The notes beneath the pieces are model-generated. The model searched no databases. It was not told the origin of the DNA and worked only from the letters and a program-made list of their open reading frames with translations. This document shows, in pieces, positions 43,301 to 56,168 of a stretch of 64,000 nucleotides of DNA; position 1 is the stretch's first letter, and each line of letters starts with the position of its first letter. Source of the DNA: Campylobacter_A concisus_Y. GTDB taxonomy: Bacteria > Campylobacterota > Campylobacteria > Campylobacterales > Campylobacteraceae. The stretch lies in the NCBI RefSeq assembly GCF_902460415.1, contig NZ_CABPTY010000001.1, forward strand, positions 716,275-780,274, in the 5' to 3' direction. Both the position numbers and the translations under genes were made by a program.

Positions 43301-43789
43301 TTAAGCCTGCTTTGCCCTTTTCATTGTTAAAAATTCTTCGTAGCGACGATCAATGATAGCTTTGATCAAGGCATAGTTTTCTTGTGAGTTTTCTATATAA
43401 AAATAGGCGTTATCAAAGTATTTTTCACCAAATTTTTTCGAAACAAAATCCGTATAATCCTGCAAATACCAACCATACATTTTGGCAAATTTTGTTCGAT
43501 CAGTCGTATAGTAAGCTTTTGCAAAGGCTTTACCAGCAGTATTTAACTCCGCACTTCCAAGTACGCCGTCCATAGCGTCAAAAAGATACTGACGATAGTT
43601 AAAATTTTCATCCATCTGTGCTATATCGTCCGCAAAATCTGCCGCAAATTCCTTTGAATAAAATTTGTGTTCCATGCACCAGCGAAAGAAAAATGCAATG
43701 TGTGTCGCACCGTTTTCATGCGGTATATCAGTCGGCGCATCTTTTGCACCCCAATGCCATTTTGCTTTGTCATATACTATATCTGGCAT
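43301..43789 (-). CDS. Conserved protein of unknown function (WHWG family)
   Basis: 162 residues, no signal peptide or membrane helix. The N-terminal half has DKAKWHWGAKDAPTDIPHENGATHIAFFFRWCMEHKF. This type of motif appears in widespread uncharacterised proteins often near toxin-immunity genes (recollection, not searched). The C-terminal half is aromatic-rich (YGWYLQDYTDFVSKKFGEKYFDNAYFY). It has its own leader of about 110 bases and no operon partner. Confidence 0.65.
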   Translation of the reverse strand: MPDIVYDKAKWHWGAKDAPTDIPHENGATHIAFFFRWCMEHKFYSKEFAADFADDIAQMDENFNYRQYLFDAMDGVLGSAELNTAGKAFAKAYYTTDRTKFAKMYGWYLQDYTDFVSKKFGEKYFDNAYFYIENSQENYALIKAIIDRRYEEFLTMKRAKQA

Positions 43790-43886
43790 TTTTATCCTTT
43801 TAAAATGCTCAATTTTACTAAAGCCATCTTAATCGCAGTATAAAATCATGGCTATTTTATCCATTTGCTTGCTATGATTAAAAAGA

Positions 43887-43892
43887 TATAAT
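43887..43892 (+). promoter_or_regulatory. -10 box of the SemiSWEET gene
   Basis: AGATATAATGG: TATAAT hexamer 24 bases before the ATG; AAGGAG lies between. Confidence 0.58.
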
Positions 43893-43916
43893 GGCGCCTT
43901 TATTTAAGGAGAAGCA

Positions 43917-44174
43917 ATGAGCGAAAAAAATCTACAAATTTTAGGCTGGATCGGCACATGCCTATCAGTTGTTATGTACTTTTCATACATCCCACAAATA
44001 ATGGGCAACCTTGACGGCAACAAGACGCCTTTTATACAGCCACTAGCGGCTGCACTAAACTGCACAATCTGGACAAGTTACGGCCTATTAAAAGCTAAAA
44101 AAGACTATCCACTTTCTGCCGCAAACTTCCCAGGTATAATCTTTGGTCTTTTGGCTACGATAACAGCGTTTTAA
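43917..44174 (+). CDS. SemiSWEET sugar transporter
   Basis: 85 residues with three membrane helices (about 6-26, 38-58, 63-83). The PQ-loop-type motif FSYIPQIMGNLDGNK and NCTIWTSYGLLKAKKDYPL are typical of bacterial SemiSWEETs, which dimerise to pass sugars. AAGGAGAAGC precedes the ATG. Single-gene unit flanked by terminator-like hairpins. The substrate is unknown. Confidence 0.88.
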   Translation: MSEKNLQILGWIGTCLSVVMYFSYIPQIMGNLDGNKTPFIQPLAAALNCTIWTSYGLLKAKKDYPLSAANFPGIIFGLLATITAF

Positions 44175-44186
44175 TGCGCTAAAAAT

Positions 44187-44224
44187 AACCGGTAAATTTG
44201 TAAAAACAGTCAAATTTACCGGTT
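44187..44224. terminator. Bidirectional terminator after the SemiSWEET gene
   Basis: Perfect 14-bp inverted repeat (44187-44200 with 44211-44224, core AACCGGTAAATTTG) with a 10-base loop. On the minus strand ATTTTTA follows; on the plus strand AAATTAAT. Confidence 0.7.
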
Positions 44225-44481
44225 AAATTAATCCATACAAATACTTTAAATTTTTTGATATTTCACAAAGAATTAACTCAATTTTGTCAATTAGAAGAAT
44301 AAAAGCTTTTTTTAGAAGAGATACTTTTAAATTTTATTTGATTATGTAAAAACAAGCCTAGACCGGCAAGATTTTAAGATAGATTTGGATGTTGTGACGA
44401 AATTTTCACACAGGATAAAACATCTAGTTTATCGAAGTGTGAAAATTTCTAACTCATTCAAAGATACTTAAAAGCTAACGC
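44225..44481. other. Gene-free stretch with a long two-part hairpin
   Basis: No supported gene. Positions 44399-44411 and 44437-44449 are a perfect 13-bp inverted repeat (GAAATTTTCACAC). Inside it, GATAAA (44414-44419) pairs with TTTATC (44428-44433) around an 8-base loop, giving an extended stem. It lies 33 bases after the leuC stop and may terminate or stabilise leuC mRNA; there is no T run. Confidence 0.55.
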
Positions 44482-45747
44482 CTATAAGTCCCTTGGATCG
44501 GCGATTTTACCTGCTATGGCTGAGGCCGCTACAACTGCTGAGTTGGCTAGATAAATTTCACTCGTTCTATCGCCCATACGTCCTACGAAATTTCTATTCG
44601 TCGTCGAGATGCAGCGTTCATTTGCACCTAAAATTCCCATATATCCGCCAAGACAAGCTCCACATGTTGGGTTACTCACAACTGCTCCTGCTTCGATGAA
44701 AATATCGATTAAGCCCTCTTTCTCGGCAGCTCTTGCGATCTTTTGCGTCGCTGGAGTAATGATGAGCCTTGTCTTGCGAGCTACTTTTTTGCCTTTTAGG
44801 ATCTGCGCTGCTATGCGAAGGTCACTTAGACGGCCATTTGTGCATGAACCGATAAATGCTTGATCGATAGCTAAATCGTCACGAACCGCTTGTCTTACGC
44901 TCTTGCCGTTACTTGGCAAAAATGGATATGCTATGACTGGATCAAGGTTTGTAACATCGATCTCTAAAATTTTGTCATATTTTGCGCCCTCGTCTGAGTA
45001 GAAGAATTTTGGTTTATCGCGTAAATTTTTATCTTTTAAAAACTCTTTTGTGATCTCATCAACCGAGATGATACCGCTCTTTGCACCAGCCTCGATCGCC
45101 ATATTACACATTGAAAATCTATCATCCATGCTAAGGCCCTCTATCACCTCGCCGCTAAACTCAAGCGCCTTGTAAAGTGCACCATCAACACCTATTCGAT
45201 GGATGATCTCAAGGATGAGGTCCTTGCCGTAGACGTGCTTATCAAGCTTGCCTTTAAAGACGACTTTGATGCTCTCAGGCACTTTAAACCAGTTTTTACC
45301 AGTGATCATAGCGTAAGCTAGGTCGGTGCTACCCATACCAGTGCTAAACGCCCCAAGAGCGCCGTGCGTACAGGTGTGGCTGTCTGCGCCGATGATGACG
45401 TCGCCTGGGATGACTAGCCCTTTTTCAGGCAAAAGCGCATGCTCGATACCCATATCTTTTTCATCAAAATAGTTTTTAAGATCGTGTTTGTAGGCAAATT
45501 CGCGTGAAATTTTAGCTTGATTGGCGCTTAGGATATCTTTTGTTGGGATGTAGTGATCCATAACGATGGCAAAGCCGTCTGGGTTGGCTAGCTTTTTAGC
45601 GCCGCTTCGCTCAAACTGCTTGATCGAAATAGGTGTCGTGATGTCGTTGCCTATGATCATATCGATCTTACTTTCGATGATCTCTCCAGCACTTACCTCT
45701 TTGCCAACATGATCTGAAAATATTTTTTCGGTGATAGTTTGTTTCAT
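44482..45747 (-). CDS. leuC: 3-isopropylmalate dehydratase large subunit
   Basis: A 421-residue aconitase-fold protein of leucine synthesis. The [4Fe-4S] cysteines are seen in GSCTNGRLSDL and NPTCGACLGGYMG. DSHTCTHGALGAFSTGMGSTDLA and MGDRTSEIYLANSAV are also typical. It belongs to the shorter type that is also seen in archaea and epsilonproteobacteria, so activity on homoaconitate is an alternative. leuD and leuB are not in the window. Confidence 0.88.
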   Translation of the reverse strand: MKQTITEKIFSDHVGKEVSAGEIIESKIDMIIGNDITTPISIKQFERSGAKKLANPDGFAIVMDHYIPTKDILSANQAKISREFAYKHDLKNYFDEKDMGIEHALLPEKGLVIPGDVIIGADSHTCTHGALGAFSTGMGSTDLAYAMITGKNWFKVPESIKVVFKGKLDKHVYGKDLILEIIHRIGVDGALYKALEFSGEVIEGLSMDDRFSMCNMAIEAGAKSGIISVDEITKEFLKDKNLRDKPKFFYSDEGAKYDKILEIDVTNLDPVIAYPFLPSNGKSVRQAVRDDLAIDQAFIGSCTNGRLSDLRIAAQILKGKKVARKTRLIITPATQKIARAAEKEGLIDIFIEAGAVVSNPTCGACLGGYMGILGANERCISTTNRNFVGRMGDRTSEIYLANSAVVAASAIAGKIADPRDL

Positions 45748-45801
45748 AAATTTCCTTTAAATTTTTGAGGCGATTTTAACGAAAATTGCTAAATTTAAAG
45801 A

Positions 45802-45833
45802 AAATTTACTAAGCCAAAAGGCCTAGTAAATTT
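45802..45833 (-). terminator. Terminator of the TonB-dependent receptor gene
   Basis: AAATTTACTA (45802-45811) pairs with TAGTAAATTT (45824-45833), and GCC/GGC extend it around an AAAA loop. On the minus strand TCTTT follows. It overlaps the receptor stop codon. Confidence 0.65.
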
Positions 45834-47943
45834 AGAATTTAACGCTAGCGGTCAGCATAAACTGGCGAGCATAGCCTGGTTGTATCGGTATGATATTAGC
45901 ATCCGTACCAGTCGATGATGAGGTGTAGTATAGTTTATCGGTTAAGTTTTTGATGTTAAAGGCAAAATTCGTCTCGTAGCCCGCGATCTTGGTATCGTAG
46001 CTGATGAAAGCATCGTAGACAACCGCACTATCCATCTTGAATGCCGTTCCTGCTGGTACTGCAGATAAATTTGTCCTCATATAGTATGTATACCACGAGC
46101 CAAAATATCTAGCTCCACCGCCGATCCTTAGACCTTTTACGCCTAGGTGGCTAAAGTCGTAGTTGGCAAAGAGGCTGGCTTGGTGCTTTGGCGTAGCTTC
46201 TAGCGGTTTGCCCACTAGCACGGCAAACGCTCCGCTATCCTTTCGCACCTCGGTTTTAGTGTACGCGTAGCTAGCGCCTACGCTTAGCCCTTGTATCACG
46301 CGGCCGTTAAAGTCAAACTCAAATCCTCTAGAGCGCGCCTCGCCCACTGGCGTACTCACGCTATTTACGGTGCGCATGATGTTTTTCTTATTGATATTAA
46401 AAACCGCCGCACTAGCCGTTATGCTATCGTTTTGAAATTTAGTTCCCAGCTCGACACTTTTGCCCTCTTCAGGCTTTATATCGCCGATATCGCCTTTCAT
46501 AGCCATTTGCGGATTGAAACTTTGTGCGTAGTTGGTATAGACCGACCACTGAGGCGTTAGTAGATATAAAAGCCCAGTTTGCCACGTAAATTTGCCATCT
46601 TGTTGATCTGTGCTATTTGGTCCACTAGTTGTGCCGCGAGCTACTTGGTCGTAGTATTCATACCTAGTTCCTAAAGAATAGATCAAATTTTCAGTTAAAT
46701 TTATGCTATCTTGTGCGTAAAATCCGATAGTTTTTAGCTTTTGGTACTGGATGCTTGACTCCCTGGCAGTTGGTAGTCCTACTCTTCCATAGATAGGATG
46801 ATATATGTTGATGCTTAAGTGGTTACCCGTATCTTTTAGGCCACCTGGTCTATAGCGATAGTATTCCTTTGCGTCGATGCCAAAGAGCAAGTTGTGTTCT
46901 ATCTCACCAGTTTTAACGTAGCCGTTTAAATTTAATGATCCAGCATGCGTGCGGTGGATAAATCCGTCGTAATATTCGTTTCTCCTAGTTACTGTGCCAT
47001 TATTTAATACATTCATTAGCCTGATGTGGCCATACTCGTGCTTTGAACGAGAAAATGCATAAGCACCCTTTAGCAGCCAGTTTTCGCCGAGATTTTTCTC
47101 AAAATTTATATCTAGCGTGTCAAGCTTTGTTTTTAGCTTATTAAATGGCTCGTCAAGGCGTCTTTTCTTATCTATGGGTAGTAGTTTGCCGGTGCTTGGA
47201 ACGAGATACATGCCTCGGTCAATCGGATCGGTCGAGCGTGTGTGCGCATAAGCCAAATTTATGCGGTAGTCATCGCCTTTATACGAAAGTGAGGGTGCAA
47301 AGAGAACATTTTTATATTCGCCAAACTCTCTCCAGTAGTCCTTTTGCATCGTATCAAATATAAATCTATACGCAAATCCACTCTCTGCAATGGGTCCTGT
47401 GGCATCAAAGCCTGTATTCCAGTAGTTGCGATTGCCGATACCGGCCCAAATTTCATTTGAGAAGTCGTATTTTGGCTTTTTAGTGACCATATTTATGATG
47501 CCGCCGGGCTCTTGCGCACCGTAGAGCAAGCTAGCGGGGCCTTTTAGCACCTCGACGCTTTCTACGGTTTTATTAAAGCTATGCATGACGCTAGCCGGTA
47601 CGCCGTTACGCATGATCGAGCCGTCGCGTCCGCCGCCAAAGCCTCGCTTAATGATCGAGTCAAAGATACCGCCCGTGGTGTTTCCGTAGCTAACTCCGCT
47701 CACGTTTTGAAGGCTTTCGGCTAGAGTTTCTGGCTTTTTATCTTTTAGTTGCTGCTGGGTTACGACGTTTACTGTCTGTGGTATCTCAAGAATTGGCGTA
47801 TTTGTCTTGCCCACCTCACTCGTTGTGGCTCTATAACCATCGTCTGCGCTATCTTCAATGCTAATTCCATCCAAGCTTACATCAGTAGCATTTAAAGCAG
47901 AAATAGCAAAACAAAGCACCGCACTAATGCGAAATTTATTCAT
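45832..47943 (-). CDS. TonB-dependent siderophore receptor
   Basis: 703 residues. Signal peptide about 1-19 (CFAISALNA). Plug domain about 45-165: TNTPILEIPQTVNVVTQQQLKDKKPETLAESLQNVSG-type region, VLKGPASLLYGAQEPGGIINMVTKKP. A 22-strand barrel follows, ending in ...MLTASVKF with a terminal Phe. This is the FhuE/FpvA ferric-siderophore subtype, probably hydroxamate-type, although the ligand is unproven. A possible Fur box lies upstream. No siderophore ABC genes are beside it. Confidence 0.9.
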   Translation of the reverse strand: MNKFRISAVLCFAISALNATDVSLDGISIEDSADDGYRATTSEVGKTNTPILEIPQTVNVVTQQQLKDKKPETLAESLQNVSGVSYGNTTGGIFDSIIKRGFGGGRDGSIMRNGVPASVMHSFNKTVESVEVLKGPASLLYGAQEPGGIINMVTKKPKYDFSNEIWAGIGNRNYWNTGFDATGPIAESGFAYRFIFDTMQKDYWREFGEYKNVLFAPSLSYKGDDYRINLAYAHTRSTDPIDRGMYLVPSTGKLLPIDKKRRLDEPFNKLKTKLDTLDINFEKNLGENWLLKGAYAFSRSKHEYGHIRLMNVLNNGTVTRRNEYYDGFIHRTHAGSLNLNGYVKTGEIEHNLLFGIDAKEYYRYRPGGLKDTGNHLSINIYHPIYGRVGLPTARESSIQYQKLKTIGFYAQDSINLTENLIYSLGTRYEYYDQVARGTTSGPNSTDQQDGKFTWQTGLLYLLTPQWSVYTNYAQSFNPQMAMKGDIGDIKPEEGKSVELGTKFQNDSITASAAVFNINKKNIMRTVNSVSTPVGEARSRGFEFDFNGRVIQGLSVGASYAYTKTEVRKDSGAFAVLVGKPLEATPKHQASLFANYDFSHLGVKGLRIGGGARYFGSWYTYYMRTNLSAVPAGTAFKMDSAVVYDAFISYDTKIAGYETNFAFNIKNLTDKLYYTSSSTGTDANIIPIQPGYARQFMLTASVKF

Positions 47944-47975
47944 TTATCATCCCTTAAAAAATTTTTAATATTATA

Positions 47976-47994
47976 AAAATAGTTATCATTATAT
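47976..47994 (-). promoter_or_regulatory. Possible Fur box of the siderophore receptor
   Basis: Minus strand reads TATAATGATAACTATTTTT, matching 14 of 19 positions of GATAATGATAATCATTATC, about 35-50 bases before the receptor ATG. Fits iron-dependent repression; not proven. Confidence 0.55.
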
Positions 47995-48165
47995 AAAAAT
48001 ATATTTTAAATTTTTATGAAAAAAATTTACGAAAAATTTATATTTTAATAACATTACAAATAAAACATTTCAAAAAATTAAACATAGATCAGAAAACAGA
48101 TTTTTACTATTTTTATCATAGCTAGTGATAAAGCTTTTATTAAAACATTTTTGCAACATTTCTGA

Positions 48166-48171
48166 TATAAT
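48166..48171 (+). promoter_or_regulatory. -10 box directly before the NFACT gene
   Basis: CTGATATAATCC: TATAAT hexamer ends only six bases before the ATG at 48178. Transcription would begin at or next to the start codon, and no ribosome site is present between them. Confidence 0.6.
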
Positions 48172-48177
48172 CCTCAC

Positions 48178-49500
48178 ATGAAGTACGCACATTTAGTTCA
48201 AATAGCAAGTTATTTATCAAATTTTACAAAGATAAACCAAGCAAAACGCATTAATGATATGGCTATTTTGATCGAATTTAATGGCGAGAAGATCATCTTT
48301 GATCTAAACAAATCAAACTCCGCTATCTACAAAGATGACGAGTTAAAAGAAGCAAAAATTTATCAAGCACCTTTTGATAATGTGCTAAAAAAGCGCTTTA
48401 ATGCCTCGCATATAAAAAGCGTTGAATGCTTAAAAGATAATAGAATTTTAAAATTTATCTGCACGCAAAGTGGCGCATATAAAAGTGAAAATTTTATTCT
48501 CTATCTTGAATTTACAGGTCGCTTTACAAATGCTGTGATAACTGATGAAAACAACGTAATAATCGAGGCGTTAAGACACATTGATAATAGCTACCGAAAG
48601 ATAGAAACTGGCGAAGTTTTAAGGGAGCTTCCAGCTATCACTATCAAGGAAAAAACGTGCGAGCCCATAACTGACTTTGAGGCGTTTTTTAAGAGCGAAG
48701 CGGCCAGAGTAAATGAGTCAAGGATAGCTAGCTTAAAAGAGGCGAAGCTTGCAAGCGTACAAAAAAAGATAGATAGCATGAGCGAAATTTTAAACTCACT
48801 TGAAGACAAAGATGAGCTGATGAGAAAGAGTGAAGAAGCTGCGAATTTAGGATCACTTTTGCTTGCAAATCTGGGGAATTTTAAGGGCTATGAGAGAGAA
48901 ATTTGCCTGAAAGATTTTGATGGCAACGAGATAAAACTAACTCTTAGCGATACTCCAAAAAGCAGCGCAAATGAGTTTTACGCAAGATCAAAAAAGCTTC
49001 GCGCAAAAGCCCTTGGCGTGGAGATAGAAAAGAGAAATTTAAAAGAAAAAATCGAGTTTTTTGAGGGATTAAAGTCTCTCTTAAAAGAAGCGAGCAGTCT
49101 TTATGAGCTTGAAATTTTAAGCCCAAAAAACAAGGCAAAACAAAGAGAACGCCACACAAAAGACGTGAGTGAAAATACCGAAATTTTTTACGTTAGAGAG
49201 TTTAAAATTTTAGTTGGCAGAAACGAAAAAGGCAATATGAATTTACTTGATCTTGCTAAAAAAGATGACATCTGGCTTCATCTAAAAGACGCTCCAAGCG
49301 CTCACGTTATCATCAAGACAAACAAGAGCAAGGTACCCGAAGATATGCTAAAAATGGCAGCTAAATTCTGCGTGGAATTTAGCGTAAAGGGAGCTGGCAG
49401 ATACGAGGTAGACTATACTAAGCGTGAAAATTTAAAACGTGAAAACGGTGCAAATGTCACTTATACTAACTATAAAACTATCATAATAAATAAAGGCTAA
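48178..49500 (+). CDS. NFACT/Rqc2-family protein (FbpA-like)
   Basis: 440 residues. N-terminal NFACT-N domain (about 1-180), coiled-coil middle (about 180-310, EAKLASVQKKIDSMSEILNSL and IEKRNLKEKIEF), and C-terminal NFACT-R domain with FKILVGRNEKGN, DIWLHLKDAPSAHVIIKTNK and VTYTNYKTIIINKG. Bacterial Rqc2 homologues bind stalled 50S subunits and add C-terminal alanine tails; they were earlier named fibronectin-binding proteins. It is shorter than the 560-residue Firmicute forms. The mRNA looks leaderless. Next gene is three bases downstream. Confidence 0.85.
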   Translation: MKYAHLVQIASYLSNFTKINQAKRINDMAILIEFNGEKIIFDLNKSNSAIYKDDELKEAKIYQAPFDNVLKKRFNASHIKSVECLKDNRILKFICTQSGAYKSENFILYLEFTGRFTNAVITDENNVIIEALRHIDNSYRKIETGEVLRELPAITIKEKTCEPITDFEAFFKSEAARVNESRIASLKEAKLASVQKKIDSMSEILNSLEDKDELMRKSEEAANLGSLLLANLGNFKGYEREICLKDFDGNEIKLTLSDTPKSSANEFYARSKKLRAKALGVEIEKRNLKEKIEFFEGLKSLLKEASSLYELEILSPKNKAKQRERHTKDVSENTEIFYVREFKILVGRNEKGNMNLLDLAKKDDIWLHLKDAPSAHVIIKTNKSKVPEDMLKMAAKFCVEFSVKGAGRYEVDYTKRENLKRENGANVTYTNYKTIIINKG

Positions 49501-49503
49501 AAA

Positions 49504-49848
49504 ATGGCTGTAACACCTTTAGGAAATAGTAACTTCATAAACCAAAATGCCCCAGTAGTATCGCAAGTGCATGCAAATCAACAAGCCAGATTTGATATGC
49601 AATCTTTGATGGCAGCTGAGCTTGCCTCGCAACAAAGTGAAGAGATCAAAGAGGTGCGTCCTATGGAAGAGTCTTATAAAATAGACCCTGAAAAGGAACA
49701 TGAACGCCAAAAAAGCGAAGAAGAGGCAAGTGAGTTTGAGAGCGAAAAACAAAATTCAAGAGATAGTGACGAAGAAAATTTGGACGATATAGCAGATAAT
49801 GAGGAAATAGAATCTAGCGAACATCACATGCTTGACATAACTATTTGA
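49504..49848 (+). CDS. Acidic protein of unknown function
   Basis: 114 residues, very polar. The N-terminus (1-45) is Gln/Asn-rich (NFINQNAPVVSQVHANQQARF), then an acidic, probably disordered stretch (50-105: many Glu, Asp, Lys, Ser). No signal peptide or membrane helix. It follows the NFACT gene by three bases and overlaps the next by one, so the three are likely one transcript. The style resembles small flagellum- or chaperone-related proteins, but no family is recognised. Confidence 0.7.
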   Translation: MAVTPLGNSNFINQNAPVVSQVHANQQARFDMQSLMAAELASQQSEEIKEVRPMEESYKIDPEKEHERQKSEEEASEFESEKQNSRDSDEENLDDIADNEEIESSEHHMLDITI

Positions 49849-50114
49849 TGCTTAAAAAACTCACCAGTCCCACAAACACCACATCTCAAGTCAGTGATAC
49901 TCCCCAACACCTAACCCTCCTTCAAATTTTTAACGCAGTAAATAATAAAGAAAAACTTTTTAAGATCCACTCTGACTCACCTAAAGCTTGCCCGCTTGGT
50001 GGCAAGATCGAGGGACTCTTAACTGGTCACTTCCTAAAAGCACAAGAAGCTTTAGAGAATAGTTTAAGAAGTATTACTTTACAAGATCTATTAGATGAGC
50101 TTATTAATTTATAA
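49848..50114 (+). CDS. Small protein of unknown function
   Basis: 88 residues starting at ATG 49848, which overlaps the previous stop (TGATG); an in-frame TTG one codon earlier is less likely. The sequence is polar, with CPLGGKIEGLLTGHFLKAQEAL in the middle and a helical end (ITLQDLLDELINL). One cysteine, no membrane segment. Likely translated together with the acidic protein before it. Confidence 0.6.
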   Translation: MLKKLTSPTNTTSQVSDTPQHLTLLQIFNAVNNKEKLFKIHSDSPKACPLGGKIEGLLTGHFLKAQEALENSLRSITLQDLLDELINL

Positions 50115-50160
50115 AATTTAAAAAACAGGCAAACTAGGTTATAGAATTTAAAAAGTAGGC
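50111..50160 (+). repeat. Short direct repeat, 30-base period
   Basis: Positions 50111-50130 and 50141-50160 match at 17 of 20 bases (ATA(A/G)AATTTAAAAA--AGGC). Only two copies. Confidence 0.6.
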
Positions 50161-50188
50161 AGATATATAAAAACCAATCTATTTTTTA

Positions 50189-50211
50189 TTAGGAACGCTA
50201 TGCGCTCCTAA
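50189..50211 (+). terminator. Terminator after the NFACT transcript
   Basis: TTAGGAACGC (50189-50198) and GCGCTCCTAA (50202-50211), one mismatch, loop TAT, followed by CTATTTTTATA. The mirror side also carries a T/A run, so it may work for both convergent transcripts. Confidence 0.7.
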
Positions 50212-50259
50212 CTATTTTTATATACTTTATGTAAGAATTTTTACAAATTTCTAGATTTA

Positions 50260-50694
50260 TTACTCCTTACTCTTCTCTTTTTTAGCTTTACTCTTTTGTG
50301 CTTTATCTTTTAGCTTTTCTTTCTTATCTTTTATACTATCATCTTTAGCGCTATCTTTTTTCTCTTTTACTTCATCACTCTTTTTACTTACTTTTTCTTT
50401 TATCTCATCTTTTTTAGATTTTATTTTTGATTTTGTGGTGTCTATCTTTGTAGTGCCTGATACTGATATATCTGATTTCAAATTTTCAAATGTCTTATCG
50501 CCTATACCATTTACATTTTTTATATCTTCTATTGAGTTAAATTTATTTGCTTTTCTATACTCTATTATTGCATCTGCCTTTGAAGAACCTATACCATCTA
50601 AACTCATTAACTCTTCTTTTGTGGCGGTGTTTAAATTTATGGCTGCTAGTAATGTAGAAGCTGCTGCTAATAGTGAGAATATAATCTTTTTCAT
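50260..50694 (-). CDS. ComEA-like helix-hairpin-helix protein with lysine-rich tail
   Basis: 144 residues. Signal peptide about 1-17 (SLLAAASTLLA). A ComEA-type HhH domain lies at about 18-80 (INLNTATKEELMSLDGIGSSKADAIIEYRK, VNGIGDKTFENLK). A C-terminal tail (about 88-144) is almost entirely Lys, Asp, Glu and Ser. The ATG at 50694 has AAAAAGGA upstream; a longer start at 50757 lacks the signal peptide. ComEA binds incoming DNA in the periplasm during natural transformation. The charged tail is not part of standard ComEA. Confidence 0.82.
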   Translation of the reverse strand: MKKIIFSLLAAASTLLAAINLNTATKEELMSLDGIGSSKADAIIEYRKANKFNSIEDIKNVNGIGDKTFENLKSDISVSGTTKIDTTKSKIKSKKDEIKEKVSKKSDEVKEKKDSAKDDSIKDKKEKLKDKAQKSKAKKEKSKE

Positions 50695-50916
50695 TTTTGT
50701 CCTTTTTGGGTAAATTTGGGTTTGGAGTCTATCATATTTGGTGTTTTTAGTCAACACTCGTATAAAAGCATAAACTAAAAGATATTTATAAACATAGAGA
50801 TAAAAAGTCTAATTATTTAAAAATATAAATAAATGTAAGACTTGATATTTTATTATAAATTAAGAAATAAATATTAAAAGATGATTGTTTAGATAAAGAA
50901 GATTAAAAATTAACAA

Positions 50917-51036
50917 AGCCCGCAACGACCTACTTTTCCAACATCCCAGTAAGGGAGAGTATCATCAGCCAGGACGAGCTTAGCTTCTTGGTTCGAGATG
51001 GAGCAAGGCGTTTCCTCGTCTGTATAGTCACGGGCA
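50917..51036 (-). rRNA. rrf: 5S rRNA
   Basis: About 120 bases; the minus strand runs from GCCCGTGACTATACAG to GTCGTTGCGGGC, with CCATCTCGAAC and GGAAAAGTAGG internal landmarks of 5S. The ends pair with each other. Boundaries are accurate to a few bases. Confidence 0.93.
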
Positions 51037-51144
51037 GTGTTAAATAAAAAATATATCAGATAAATCTCTTATTTAACACTACTTGATAAAGTTAAAAGTC
51101 ATAAACAAAGTCTTATAAAAACATATCTTATTAAGTTTTTATCC

Positions 51145-54115
<2,971 letters not shown>

Positions 54116-54333
54116 AGATAACTTTATGTTACTATATTTAAATTCTAGCTCTCAAGACGGAAAGCATTGACAACTATTTAGATAAGTTTTAAATCCTAAA
54201 TAGATTGTGATGTCAAACTTTTGCATTAAATGCAAAGAGAATAGAAATTTAAATCTTTAACAAGTCCTGTAAAATTGTTTTTAAAACTTGCTTGTGACTA
54301 TTAACAATATTAATTAAAAGAACATTTAGACAA

Positions 54334-54378
54334 AAGTCTAATTAGAAAGTTTAATTTTTAAGCTCTCTAATTAGACTT
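54334..54378 (-). other. Hairpin in the 16S-23S spacer
   Basis: The tRNA-Ala to 23S spacer (54076-54398) contains no gene. A 13-bp perfect inverted repeat (54334-54346 with 54366-54378, core AAGTCTAATTAGA), 19-base loop, lies just downstream of tRNA-Ala in the transcript. It may guide processing of the spacer; role inferred. Confidence 0.5.
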
Positions 54379-54398
54379 AATATAGTTAAACTATTTTA

Positions 54399-54474
54399 TG
54401 GTGGAGAATAGCGGGATCGAACCGCTGACCTCCTGCGTGCAAAGCAGGCGCTCTCCCAGCTGAGCTAATTCCCC
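54399..54474 (-). tRNA. tRNA-Ala (anticodon TGC)
   Basis: 76 bases, minus strand from GGGGAATTAGCTCAG to the encoded CCA. Anticodon TGC is at 54439-54441. It lies in the rRNA spacer. Confidence 0.97.
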
Positions 54475-54486
54475 AATTAAATTCTC

Positions 54487-54563
54487 TGGTGGGCCTAACA
54501 AGACTTGAACTTGTGACCTCACCCTTATCAGGGGTGCACTCTAACCAGCTGAGCTATAGGCCC
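54487..54563 (-). tRNA. tRNA-Ile (anticodon GAT)
   Basis: 77 bases, minus strand from GGGCCTATAGCTCAG to the encoded CCA. Anticodon GAT is at 54527-54529. Twelve bases separate it from tRNA-Ala. Confidence 0.97.
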
Positions 54564-54654
54564 CTATAGGTCTATCAATCTTTCAAAACTAAACAAGGAT
54601 GATTGAGAATATCTTTCTTATAGATATCTTGTGAGAGAATATCTATACGTACTC

Positions 54655-56168
<1,514 letters not shown>

